The position numbers and the translations under genes were made by a program. Source: Symbiodinium natans (lineage: Eukaryota; Sar; Dinophyceae; Suessiales; Symbiodiniaceae). Taken from it: DNA of 64,000 bases. The stretch lies in the NCBI GenBank assembly GCA_905221605.1, contig CAJNDS010000262.1, positions 120,680-184,679 on the forward strand, written 5' to 3'. Shown one piece after another: positions 9,713 to 21,000 of the stretch. Numbering within the stretch: position 1 is the first letter of the stretch; each line of letters opens with the position of its first letter. A model generated the notes under the pieces. The model was not told the origin of the DNA. It worked only from the letters and a program-made list of their open reading frames with translations, and searched no databases.

Positions 9713-9781
9713 AGGTTAGTGGGTGAAACATACAAGCTACAAACTCTGCACAGTGAGACTACCGGTACTAGCCCTCACTTT

Positions 9782-9930
9782 CCTCAGACATTTGTCGAGG
9801 CCGAAATCCATTCCCTCAGACCGTGGTCGAGGCCGAAATTCCCTCAGGTCATGCCGAGCCGAACTTCCCTCTCTTGCACCCCTCAGACCGAAGTCGAGGC
9901 CGAAACTCCTCAGGCAGCACGCCGAGGCGG
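9782..9930. repeat. GAC/GTC-variant hairpin cluster, L2 3' trailer
   Basis: Four to five hairpins with arms CCTCAGAC...GTCGAGGCC. The inner stem pair is GAC/GTC where most copies have GC/GC, and one copy has GGC/GCC. Mirror copy of 46042-46192. Confidence 0.8.
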
Positions 9931-9996
9931 TATTTTGATTCGGTTTGTTGGTGCCTCTCTGACCACTATCCATGTTTCTTGTCTGTTCTGCGCTGC

Positions 9997-11223
9997 TCAC
10001 TCATCAGCTTCGTCACACGGCATGCCCAACGTGATTTTCTGGATCTCTGTTGCCGGAACCGAATGTAGGGTTCCATCCCATCCTCGTTTTGCAATTCCGG
10101 CATCCAGCAGGTGCTGGGCAAATGGCCCGACATTGCCTACGCACGCCATCCAAAGCGCGCTGGCCTTGCCGTCGTACGTTCTGACCAATCCACGTATGGT
10201 TGCCAGTAGCTCCTCATCATATTTCTCCAGGAGGCGTACGAGGCCGCATGATATCTTGTATCTCTCCTCCTGCAGCGTCGTCCACTCCGCCGTGTCAAAG
10301 AACATTGCCCGTGGTAGCGATCCTGACATTGGGTCGCGCCCAACGTTGCTCACCGTGATATCCGATAGAGCAACTCCTTGCATGGTCAGCCATGACGTTA
10401 TAGCCACCAGGTAAAACAGGGACTGTCTGAGGACCCCGGCTTCATGGCGATGTTCCTGCCACCATGTGTTGAACAGCTCTGCCCTGCGGATGATACTTCC
10501 ATAGAAGTAGTGGTGGCAGTAACCCTCCACCGCTTCGTCGAAAAGGACTCCAATCCATCCTGCCCACAGGGTCCTGGTGACCAGGGTGGGGAATTGTTCC
10601 CCATACCCTGCTTCGTTGCCAAAGCTCTGGGGTTCCATCGCTAGTTTCATGACCCATAGCCGATCCAGAGCATATCCTCGTCGAGTGCGCCCCGCACCTA
10701 TAAAGGGAAGCACCCTAGGCTGTAAGCTTTGCCCTGTCGTTGGGTTGCGGACCAATTGGACCTCCCCAAGCCAATGGAGCGCTGTCCTTGGCCTTTGCTG
10801 GTTCTGCAATTTATGCACCAAAAGGTGCACAGGCTTGACTTGCCCCATGGCTTTCTTTTTCTCCTTTCCCTCAGCTTCCTGCGAGGCCATATTGTGGGCA
10901 CCTGGCCCTTCCGCCAGCGTGACTGTACGAGGCTGGCTTGCCTCTTGCTCTTCATCGACACCCTCAGCTTGAGGCGAGGCCGTACTGTCTTCTCCTCTCT
11001 CCCGTAGGCGTACCGGACCCACCGGAGATTCCGAAGCTCTCTCCTCTTCACTATCCCAAGGCTGCTCCGGGTGTCTGGCCTGTCGAAGCGGGGAACGTTC
11101 ACGGGGCTGATCCTTCTGCTTGTTCTTGCTTTTGCCCTTGCCTTTGTCCGGCCGATTCCTTAACCAGGATGGCAGTCGGGACCCTTGTCTTCTCATCGTA
11201 GCATCCGTCTTCCATTGCCTCAT
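9997..11223 (-). CDS. LINE ORF3 (kinase-like fold candidate)
   Basis: 408 aa from ATG at 11223; the upstream GTG-initiated extension runs through hairpin repeats and is not used here. Residues 1-130 are basic or acidic and low in complexity, with two hairpin-encoded heptads (ASPQAEG, ASQEAEG). Residues ~145-408 form a globular domain. Spacing of K193 (WVMKL), D288-x4-N293 (LSDITVSNVG) and D310 (FFDTAEW) matches the VAIK / HRD-x4-N / DFG order of protein-kinase-like folds, though the HRD His is replaced by Leu-Ser. No family is recognised by sequence alone. It lies 176 nt downstream of the ORF2 stop in the same orientation. It differs from the 44749 copy by one residue. The same domain occurs at 63010-64000 in divergent L4, which argues for purifying selection. 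Confidence 0.8.
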   Translation of the reverse strand: MRQWKTDATMRRQGSRLPSWLRNRPDKGKGKSKNKQKDQPRERSPLRQARHPEQPWDSEEERASESPVGPVRLRERGEDSTASPQAEGVDEEQEASQPRTVTLAEGPGAHNMASQEAEGKEKKKAMGQVKPVHLLVHKLQNQQRPRTALHWLGEVQLVRNPTTGQSLQPRVLPFIGAGRTRRGYALDRLWVMKLAMEPQSFGNEAGYGEQFPTLVTRTLWAGWIGVLFDEAVEGYCHHYFYGSIIRRAELFNTWWQEHRHEAGVLRQSLFYLVAITSWLTMQGVALSDITVSNVGRDPMSGSLPRAMFFDTAEWTTLQEERYKISCGLVRLLEKYDEELLATIRGLVRTYDGKASALWMACVGNVGPFAQHLLDAGIAKRGWDGTLHSVPATEIQKITLGMPCDEADE

Positions 11224-11261
11224 TGCTACAGGCCCGCCTTGTCCGACGATGTCGCAAGCAC

Positions 11262-11430
11262 GCGGCACCGCGAGGCCGAATTACACACCCTCAGCAAAGC
11301 GAGGCCGTAAACACCAATCGCAAGTCCCCGTTGCGAGGCCCTCACCCTCAGCTACGAGGCCGAAAAAACCCTGCTCCTTGCACCAAACGGCTGCGGAATT
11401 ACTGCGTTCCCTCAGCTTGGCGAGGCCTAA
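11262..11430. repeat. Short-hairpin cluster between ORF2 and ORF3 of L2
   Basis: Hairpins CCTCAGC-N-GCGAGGCC at about 11289-11310, 11348-11364 and 11411-11429, plus half-copies. Equivalent to 739-960 in L1 but with one hairpin fewer. Confidence 0.75.
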
Positions 11431-14400
11431 CAAACAATGACATCTTCTGCTGTGCGCTGGCTTGGGGCTTAGCTTTGGCGTGTTTCCCACCAAACTGAAC
11501 GCGAGGCTGCTGAAACTGGACGTTGCTCATACTTCCACCATTGACAAGGGTTTGCGCTTGGGTAGCCAGCTTGCCTTGAGAAGTCCGCGATTTGCACTCA
11601 CCCGCCAGGCTTTTATTGCACTTCTGGCTGACCGGTGCATGTGTTCTGTCACACTTTGTGCAAACCCAACGGATTCCCAAATTCACCATATTATGGGAGG
11701 GGTGGATACCCCACTCTTCACGCACTCGCGCCTCCGGCTGGTTGACGCAGTGCTGCTCCAAGACCACCTCCAAGTTCGTGAGGGTTTGTTGTACATACAA
11801 CCCGCACAGTTGACATTTCAGTGTTAAATTCCGGGGGTGTTCGCTGCCTTTCTCCCATTGATGCCCGCGCTCCGGGTTTTTAAGCAACTGCCAAAGCCGC
11901 TGGCGTTTGTTGAGTTTGGCGCTGCCCTGCTCTTTTTTGCATCCCTCAGCTTTCTGCGAGGCTTCCATCTTCTCTTTGTAGTGCGCATGGTCCAGGATGA
12001 AGGGGAAGTCTTCTTCTTTGCGCTTCCGCAATATGTGGGCTGCGCGTGCACCGTACGCCAGGGAAAGTGTGCGCACCACATTGTCCAATTCTTTGACACG
12101 CCTCTTGTGCGCTGGGCTGTAAGCAGCCGCCGCCACTGCTCCACATACTTTGTCTGCCATGTCATTCGCTGCACGTCGCCACAACGTACCCGGCCCCATC
12201 TTCGCCAGGAATTCCTCTTCAGTTTTGTGGGACGGGACCCATGTTGCCTTGATACGTTTCCTGCCATTCCACACTTTGCTCCATTCCAGGTCATCCTCCG
12301 GCGGTTGTGTTTTTTGTAGCACTTGGACTGCCGGCTTGCAATCCATAGTGACATCAATCAGATCCTCCGTGTGCTCCATTAGTCGGAAAAGTGCACGACG
12401 CTCCATGTCCACCACCGGCTGCCACGGGTAGACCAGCTCTGTAATCCGTCCGACTTCCACCAGGACACCTTTTGTCCAGGACATAGCCACCACTGCAAGG
12501 GCTGATGTTTGTACACGTGGGTCTATTCCTCCTGGACCTCCACTTGCGTCAGTGGCGAAGATCAAGCCTTCCGCTTCCACTTTTGCATCAGCTGCGAAGC
12601 ATCCTTGGTATCGCAGACCTAAAAGGTGTTCCGGCGGCTTCGGGTGCCACACCGCCGGCTTTGGCAGGAGTGCCCTTGTCCACAAACACTCCCATGGGTA
12701 TTTGTGACGCAAGTATTCCTGGAGCTTGGGTTCTTTGAACCCTTGTTCACGCCAGTAAGGACATTCCTTGAGGACATGCTCCAGAGTTGCTGGCATTTGG
12801 CACTTCTTGCACCATCCTGGCTTGGTCTCCGTGATGACGCCCGCGTGCCACACTGACTTTATACCTTCCATAAGGCCTGGGCTTAGGCCTCCCAGCTTCG
12901 TCAGCTTGTGATGCGGCGTCCAATCCAGCCCCTCTTGGGCACCATCGCCACCTGCCTGTCGCGCTATTGCAGCCCGTTTTTGTTCCTCAGGAATCCCTCA
13001 AGCCATTTGTAGGCGAGGCTACCCATGCGTGGCTGGGTCCAATCAACGTTGAGGACACTTCCTCTCTTCCATTTGCCTGGGTCACTGGCATCCACCTTCA
13101 GATCCATTAAGTACGCCATGGTTGCTGCCATCGGCCCCGTGACCAGTGGCCAGTGGTGTTTGGCCGCACTCAACCTCTTCCAAGTGGTTTTCCAGGCCAA
13201 GTCAAAGTGGGCTTTTCCGCCACCAATCCATGCACGGAAAACCTTGGCCACCACCTTGAAATGCTGCTTGTGGATTGTGCGCTTTGGATCCTGGCATTTC
13301 TTGGCTCCCATGTCCAAGATGGTTTCCAAACTCCCAAGCTTGTATTTACCCAGGTGTTTTCCTACCACTGTTCGGCGCCATTTCATTCTTTTAGGTGATA
13401 CCCCCACAGAGGGGTGCCCCCACAAAGCAACGGATGTGATCGCTGCCTTGACCACGCGGAGTTTAGTGCTGGGCGGCGGCCCCAGCCTGGACAGTTTGCT
13501 ATGTCTCGCATGGGCTTTCTTGGCCCGCGTTGCCGACGTAACCAAGCGACGCTTTCGCCCCCCTGTACTGTCGACGCCCAAGTCACGCATCACGTCGTAC
13601 ACCTGTGGCTCATGAGGCAACAGGAGTTCTCGCAGGTGCTTGCTCGCCTGGGTACTGCTGGCCACAAACCCTGTCTTCTTGGATGAAATCGTGAAACCAT
13701 TAGCGTCCATCCCGTCCTTTAAGCTGCGGTAGACTCGTATCGCACTATCCGCCACTTGTTTAAAGGACTTATGCTGGATGTCAATTGAGACATCATCCAA
13801 CCAACAATCCACGTTTGCCACATCTCGTCGCCTTTGGATCTTATCTATCACCGGGTGCAATGCCACCTTTGCCAACGATGGCGCCGCTGGGCAACCCGCT
13901 TGCACGCCATTCGTAGCTCTGATGCCTGCCGACAGCACCCCATCCGCCACCAAATATCTGGCACCCATGTACACTTCCAGTGCCATCTTCAGGATTAGCG
14001 GTGGATATTGCAGGGCCGTTGCTGCCGTGATCAATTGCTGAAATTGGATGGTATCGAAAAAGGACTCGAGGTCCACAAAGAGTGACACCACATGCACACC
14101 ATTTGTCTTCGCCACCTCATTTCGCAGTAGTCTGCCTACGGCCACGTCCAAGCAGCAACTGCCTGGGACTGCCTTGTCGTACGTGGCAGTTTGGGCATAG
14201 CCTGCCTGCCAAGTACTTACCAAATCCCATCGCAAACGGACCCAGGTCCTGTACAGGATGTGTAGCAAGGCGATTGGTCTTTCCCGGGTCAGATTCTTCG
14301 GCAGCATTGCTATAAGGGAGACTGTCATTTGCTGCGGCCATGCTGCCTTGGCCTCACATTCATGGTAGAAGGACACAACGGCTTCAACTGCTTTGTCGTC

Positions 14401-16740
14401 CATGGCCTGCAAATGGTCAATCCTCCAGCCATCCGGCCCCGGGCTCTTTAGTGCCAGTTTTTTGATCCTTGCCTTGACCTCGACAGGGTTCAGCGGCTCC
14501 ACGCTGGCCGCTTGTTTTTTGGCTGCATCCTCAAGCTCCGTCATGAGCGAGGCCGATTTTGCCAACGGCTGGCCCGTCGTCCACACTGCCGCCCAGTGGT
14601 CTCGGCGAATGTGTGGCCGTTCCAGCATGTCATATTCCATGTAGGGTCTTTGTACCACTTGTTCTTCTTTTCGCAAGGCATTGTATAATGGTCGCATGCC
14701 CTTTTCCATGGCCTTGCTGAGCCATTGCTTGTACTGGTGGGCTGTCTCTTCCATATCCGCCTTTCTCGCGTAGCATTGCTGTTCGTCGATGCGCTTCAGA
14801 ACAAGTCTAGCGTCCGTACCCCGGCCCAGGATATTCTCGAGCATATCCTCCTGGTTCTGCGCATCACCCTCGTAATACTCGCCGAGCCTGCGTTGGACCA
14901 GACGCGCCACCGGATGCGCATCGCCATGATGTCTGCCTTGTTTGACCCATTGTTGGACCCTGTTCCAAAAGGCCGCCCTCTTGCCTGTCCAGACAACGTT
15001 CTCCGGGTTGTTGACCACCAACTTCTTCCGGACAATCTCGGATTTAACACCCATGCCTTCGATTCGGCCTGTGATCGACCTCTCCACCCCGGCACTCAGG
15101 TGAGCGAATGTCTCACTGAGCTCATCTTCCATCTTGGGTTCATCCAGGATGTTGATGCTCTGTGTGTTTTGAACTGGTTCGTATTCCACCGTCTCCGTCA
15201 CCAATGCTCCCGCCTTCTTCATCTGGGGAACATCAGGGCTACTGCTCGGTTGGGCTACCCTCCAATGCATCGCAGCATGAGGCCGAAAAGGGGTTTCCCA
15301 ATCCGTTTTCACTTGCAGGATGGGCACCAAGCATTTCGCAACCAGCCCGTAATCAATTTCGTCCGATCCTTGGGCCGTTGGTTCCCCCACTCCTACAAAT
15401 GCACCACCAACTTCTGTCGCCATAGTTGTGCCCCTCATGGTATCCTGGGCTTCATTCCAATCTCCCAGCACCATATATGGCACTTTGCAGCCCTTGAGAA
15501 AGGCTATCAGTCTCGCCAGTACTTGGATATTGTTTGGAGCCTGGAATCCGACCCCGCTCTCCAAATACAGACTGACGATGATCAAATCCCATCCTTTGTT
15601 TCTCATGGCACATGCCAGGAAGCCCGCTGGTCCTGACCCATACTCGGTAAGGTATCGCAGATTCCTATGTCGGGGTGCCACCACTGCCAGGCCTCCTTGT
15701 ACACCCTTAATTTTTGTACTGCCTGGCATGCCAATGAAGGTGTATCCCATATCTTGGCAATGGCTCATGGCTTGCTGGATACCCTCCGTCTTGAGATGGG
15801 TTTCCTGCAGCACCACCAGGTCCGGTCCTAGTTCGTGTATCCATGCCGCTATGGGTTTCCTCCAGCTGGTGATGTTAGCCGCTGTGATTTTGATACATTC
15901 GGCCTTATCATCTTGGCGATACCCACTTGCCACATCTGCCAAGATCCATTTGGCATATTGTGCGTCATGCTCCACAAGGGAACGAAGCACTTCGTGGCAT
16001 GCTCGTTGTTGTAGCGGGTTGAGTTCCTGCTCTTCCAGCTTCTCAATGGCTTCGAGTGCAGCAGCCTCACTGGAAGCATCATATCTACCCACCACTTGGC
16101 ATAGCGTTTGCCACTCCTGTGGCAGATCTTTTGGTGGTTCCGTGGGTTTTGCTTTCCGCTTCTTGGGCTTTTGTTTTCCTCTGCGACCCTCAGCACACGG
16201 CGAGGCCGAGAATCGTGTTTCCTCAGCTTCCTGCGAGGCCTTCATGTTCTCCCCTCTAACCGCTGCATGGTCTCTCATCTGTATTTGGCTTCCCTCAGCT
16301 TCTCGCGAGGCCGAATGCTCACATTCCTCTTCGATGTCTTCCCTTGTTAAATGGAAGTATCTGGGCCCTGTGACCGCCCAACTGCTGTCCACAGCTCGGA
16401 CAGGCTCAGGACCCCTCGTAACTGGACTCCAGCTCTCTTGGCTGTCTTCCACTGTGCTGTTTGTACTAGGCACATGGGTACTAGACACAGCTTGACTGCC
16501 TTCCCCATGCGCCTGTGGCCATACAATGTCCCCGTGACACTGCTTCTCCCCATTGAGACTCCTGAGACTGTCTTGCTTGCTTCTTTTGGCTGTTCGGACC
16601 AGGAGCGACTCTGAGGTGTCGACCCCTCCACTCCTGTCCCAGCCTGAGGCTTCATTCGCCATGGGCACGCGCCGGCGAGCGTTCGCGCCCCGTCGGCGTT
16701 GCCCTGACTGACACATCTCGAGACATGCGCATCGGCCCAT
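11399..16740 (-). pseudogene. LINE ORF2 polyprotein, broken by one frameshift
   Basis: Same domain order as the intact copy at 931-6144. The first piece (16740-12964, ~1258 aa) has endonuclease and RT with all catalytic motifs. The second (12871-11399 from its first Met, 490 aa) has the CCHC finger, RNase H (DASGG, DMERRAL, MDCKP, ANDMAD), the C-terminal finger and the PIP-like end. The break is a single missing C near 12988 relative to the copies at ~2520 and ~42980. I chose ATG 16740 (MGRCACLEM); it overlaps the end of ORF1 by 89 nt in the +1 frame. N-terminal heptads read ASREAEG, ASQEAEE and ASPCAEG, differing from L1 mainly in the hairpin loop codons. Confidence 0.9.
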
Positions 16741-17623
16741 ACATGCCAAGTTCGGTTGGCAGGCCTGGCTCTCGTGGTCCCAAGACTCCAGTCCAGTCTG
16801 TCTCCACGACCTTGACTGCCATCCTTGTTTTGAGCGCTTCCGCTTGCTCGTCGGTCAGGATGATCCCTTCCTTTTCCAGGTAGGACGCGACGTCCTTGTA
16901 CGGCGAATCCTCCTCATCTTTCACGCAGGCTTGTACCTTCCTCTGTGCTTCCGCAACCTCAAGCTCCGTGGTCTGGATGGCCTGGCTGACTTGCGCAAGC
17001 TGCTTCATGGCCTGCTCGAACTCGCTCTTGATCCTTTCCGTTTTGTCTTGAAGCCGGACCTTCTTCTCAATGAGTGATCTCAGCTTGTTTGTCGTCCTTC
17101 TGTATGTACCAACATGGCGGCTGAGCTCCTGCTTTGGTGTCTCATCCTCAGGCTTGTAATCCCCTGGCGGGGGAATACCCGCTGCTCTGAGCAGCCTTTG
17201 CACTGCGGGCTCAGCTCCCTGCCACACCGTTTCAATGGCCTCGTGGTACTCCTTTTGCGTCATGCTTTCGGTTTGCGATCCACTGCCTGGTAGTCCCGGG
17301 GGCCAATTGGGCCCCGGCTCCATCGTCTGCGGCTTCCATCCTGCTTCTTCGATGGCCTTCTTTGCCTCCATAGAAAGCGTACCCCACGCCTTCGTGAGGG
17401 CTTGGTCGGCCATCCCTTCTTTGTTCTTGGCCTGTCTTGTCCACCATGTAGCGTCGTCCTTTGGCCATTGCCACTTCTTACGCTGGCTTGACCATGCTCG
17501 CTCACGGTAGGTGGCCTTTTTCCACGCCTTTCCGCAATGCCAGCAGTTCGGGTTGTAGTACAAGTCTTCATTCCAGACCCAACCCACCTCACAGTGGGCA
17601 CACACAGTACAATGCTTCCCCAT
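16652..17623 (-). CDS. LINE ORF1: zinc-ribbon and coiled-coil protein
   Basis: 323 aa from ATG 17623 (MGKHCTVCAHCEVGW). It has the same CxxC-x18-CxxC ribbon (residues 5-30), Trp/Lys-rich region, coiled coil (~179-235) and basic C terminus as the copy at 6214-7185, with scattered substitutions. Its last 89 nt overlap the ORF2 start in the +1 frame. A nucleic-acid-binding, RNP-forming role is inferred from position and the zinc ribbon; no known ORF1 family is recognised. Confidence 0.85.
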   Translation of the reverse strand: MGKHCTVCAHCEVGWVWNEDLYYNPNCWHCGKAWKKATYRERAWSSQRKKWQWPKDDATWWTRQAKNKEGMADQALTKAWGTLSMEAKKAIEEAGWKPQTMEPGPNWPPGLPGSGSQTESMTQKEYHEAIETVWQGAEPAVQRLLRAAGIPPPGDYKPEDETPKQELSRHVGTYRRTTNKLRSLIEKKVRLQDKTERIKSEFEQAMKQLAQVSQAIQTTELEVAEAQRKVQACVKDEEDSPYKDVASYLEKEGIILTDEQAEALKTRMAVKVVETDWTGVLGPREPGLPTELGMYGPMRMSRDVSVRATPTGRERSPARAHGE

Positions 17624-17656
17624 GACTGCTGCAGCCTGATGCCAGTCCCACCAGCA

Positions 17657-17826
17657 CCTCAGCAATGCGAGGCCTAAGATCCCCTCAACCGTAGTGAGGC
17701 CGAACTTTATGTGTCCTCAGCCGGAGCGAGGCCGAAACTAGCCCCTCCCTCTGCCGAAGCGAGGCCGAAAACACACCCTCTGCCGATGCGAGGCCAAAAA
17801 GTTCCCTCAGCACTTGGCGAGGCCGT
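17657..17826. repeat. Tandem hairpin cluster in the L2 5' leader
   Basis: Six hairpins equivalent to 7219-7390, in the same order. Some arms and loops have changed (for example GCGAGGCCT in the copy nearest ORF1). Confidence 0.8.
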
Positions 17827-17954
17827 ACTCAGGCAGCTATGTTGCTGGCAGCCGACTACCAAGCAAACACAGTGGTTTCGGTTTGAGTCCTGTTGGAGCC
17901 CACCCTTAGGTACAGTCTCCAGGCAACAGCACTCCCTACCTGAGCACCCCACCG

Positions 17955-17996
17955 GGGTTGAGCCGAAACTTGAGCCAGGTGAATTTTACACACCCC
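17955..17996 (-). other. Junction: copia C1 tail / L2 spliced-leader relict
   Basis: Minus strand: the C1 3' flank ends TGTGTAAAATTCACC at 17978 and is followed directly by TGGCTCAAG (17977) and TTTCGGCTCAAC. The UUCG hairpin seen at LINE tails is absent here; only the last ~12 bases are shared. Confidence 0.75.
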
Positions 17997-18028
17997 CTCA
18001 TGCACAGATGGTCCTTGGGTATTTCCCT

Positions 18029-21000
18029 TCAGTCCTTTCTTTCCTCCTGCTTCAGGATCTTCTTTCCAATCCTGACCAGAGCCTTTCCAAGCTCTTCCGG
18101 GTAGGTCCCAGACTCCTTCAGAGACTCACTCTTCGAGTGTTCGTGGTTTCCTGCGCAAACGTACGAAGACAGTTCCCACACGCAGGTAGCACTATTAGAA
18201 GCGAACCACCATCTCTTCCAAGTCTTCTCTTTCTTCTCGAAGCAGCACCTATCTACTAGACATCCTTGCGTCAGACCAATGCTTTTAGAGACTTCTAGAA
18301 ATACCGTTTCCTTCCACAAAGAGGACCTTTCAGGCCATTCGTGGGTTAACAGCAAACCCTCGTTCGAGGAATAGGGGCCGAAGAGCTTCCCTATAAGTCT
18401 CCAGCAACTCTTGTGAATCTTTAGCGTCTTCCGCCAAAGTTCCAAACCTCGTCGCTTGCGAAAACGCAGGTACCTCAAGGGGCAGCCTGAGCTACAAAAC
18501 GTAGACAAATGCGCAAAGACACGGACCTTTCCCTGCTTCAGGACTCTTAAGATCTCTTCAAGAACAAGAAAGGTGTTCTTACTCAGAAGATTGATTTCCC
18601 GAGTCACTCCGAAGTACGCTATGCCTTTCTCTCGAGCACACGCTCTCGCTATCGCACTCGACTCTTCGCAGCAAAGCTCCAGAACGACGAGCGACACTGT
18701 TCCTCTAGCCACTGCCGTCGCGGCTTCCATCCAGGAGCTAGGAACCTCCAGCGGAGAGGACCTTACTGCGTTCGAAGATACTTCTTTTCTTCGGAGATCG
18801 ACGACCACGATTCTGGCTCGGTAATGAGGCCAGCGGCCTCACAAAGACTGACCAAATTCTCCGCAGTTGGGGACTTCGTTAGAGCATCTGCGGGGTTGAG
18901 TTTCCCCGGTATATACTCCAGCGTCAATCTTTCCTTGGCGACTAGTTGTTGGAGAAAAGCCGCTCTCAACTCTATGTGGCGGACTTTCCTAAGGAGGGTA
19001 CTCATTTGCGCTATTGACAGGGCGCTTTCAGAGTCCCCGTACGCGTGCAACTGATATCGGCCTTCCTCCGAGTCAGAAGGCATCCCCTCCACCATCGTCT
19101 GCACCAACAGAGATATATACAATCCCTCTCTTGCGATTTCAGTCAGTGCTGCTAGCTCGGCTTCTGCCGATGATAAAGCTACTGTCGTCTGTTTCCGACT
19201 GAACGTCTTCAAGCAACAGTTGTTCCAGGTCACAATTCCACCACTCACAGAGTTCAAACCCCAAGACGCGTCAACAAAACACGACACTGACTCTCGGTCC
19301 TCATCAGGGGCTAAAAGCTCTCTACGTGAGGGGAACACTTGGACCTTATGCGGTAAACCAGACACCCACCTCAGAACATCCCTCATACAAGCTTCGGCTG
19401 CTTCATTGGGGGCTGACTGGTGTCTTCCTAGAAAACCGCATACATACTGCAAATCAGGTCTTGAAAGCGACGCCCAGGCTAGGCGTCCCAAGGTACGCCT
19501 ATAGCGCTCGCGCGCCTCTGGCGTAAGAGGTGTGTCCTGTCCTTTCTTGAGGAGGTCGGCATACCGCCGCTCTAATGGGGGAAGCTTCGGCGCCACCTTA
19601 GTGATTCCGTACTCCTCACAGCAAGACCTCAAGTACTTAGCGTCCAAGCCAAAGTATACGCAGGGCTCTCCGGGCTTCCTCCGGAAGATCCTACGTCCCA
19701 AGAAAGACACCTCACCTGGCTTTCCTTCCAAGAGTTCACCTGTTAGCTTAAGCTTGTAGCGTTTCTTCAGGTCTTCATACACCTTTCGAGCTTCGGCGGT
19801 GTTCTCGGCCCAAATCAACAAATCATCAACATAAAAGAGGACAATCACCAAACCATTCTTGGTTTTCTTGCGGAAGATTGTCGGGTCCAAGATCTGTTGG
19901 AATCCTTGGTTGCCAAGGTACGCCGATAGCTCTTTATACCAAGAAAGCGGGGCACTCCGAAGCCCGTTCATGGCACGAAACAGTTTCAAGAAGACCTTTT
20001 CGCCAGTCTTTGCGTTTCCTATGTTACTCGGAAGCTGCACAAACTCTGGCCGCGCAATAGCGGCGTGCATGAAGGCTACCGAAACGTCACAGGACAGCAC
20101 AGACCCTTTTCTACATAGAACAGAAAGTAGGAGCCGCAACCCTTCCAGGCTGGTGGTCGGAGAATAGATCCCCTCAGCGAGCGTGGTGCCGCCCATAGCG
20201 GCAAAATCGCGGACAACAAGTCTAGAGCGGTAAAGACCAGGCTTCTTAACCGTATTGACCCAACGGCTCGAAAGAACTCTTCTTCCGCTCTCCTTAGCAA
20301 GTCGATACGCTTCTCGCTCGCTCACCACTTCTCCAACGTTGAACGACTCCAATTCTTCTAGTTCTAATTTCATGGACAGATAGAGGAGTTTGGGATCTAA
20401 CAGCTCACCAGAGGTCTCTGAAACAGCTTGTTGGGGGACCTGACAACAGATTCTACTCCCTCCAAACTTAAGCTCAAAGGAAGACGCCGCTTGATTGCTC
20501 ACAGCGCGGCAGTCAGGTCCTTCACCTAACTTCTGAAGATAATGATCCGTCAACCAATCAATCTCCATGTCCTCCATGTCAGGTTCAGGGAGATCGCCAC
20601 CTGCTACCCCCTCATGACCTTCAGATCCCACTTCTGTGGGCTCGTAATCCGGGACATAATCAGGAAGCATTTCTTCATCCTCTGGGGCTTCAATCTCTTC
20701 TTCTTTTGGAACAATGGGTTCCGCAGGCGGTTCAAACAGCAAAGGCTTTTCGGGGTCCTGCGTATCAAGCACAAGAGGATTAGCTTTAGCTAACAGCTCC
20801 AACGTTGGGCTGTCGTACGTGGGTTCGTCCCGTTCAAAGATCCCACGACACGCTGGAAAGACCTCAATCTCTCCATCTCCTCCAATGACAGTTCCATACA
20901 CACCTCCACCTCTAGGATGGACGGGGCCCAGATAGCTCACTCGAACCGTCTTGGCTCCCCGGAACTTTTCTAGACGTCGTTTGGAACCGCCAACTTTGGC

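Larger units (their letters stand above)
9663..17977 (-). mobile_element. LINE-like retrotransposon L2, complete ends
   Basis: 8.3 kb from the SL relict at 17977 to the tail at 9663, so both ends are defined. Contains ORF1 (17623-16652), ORF2 (16740-11399, broken once) and ORF3 (11223-9997), followed by a 3' trailer with GAC/GTC-type hairpins (9782-9930). The 5' end abuts the tail of copia C1. L2 shares derived substitutions with L3 (42398-46309) against L1, which identifies L3 as its duplicate. Confidence 0.9.
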
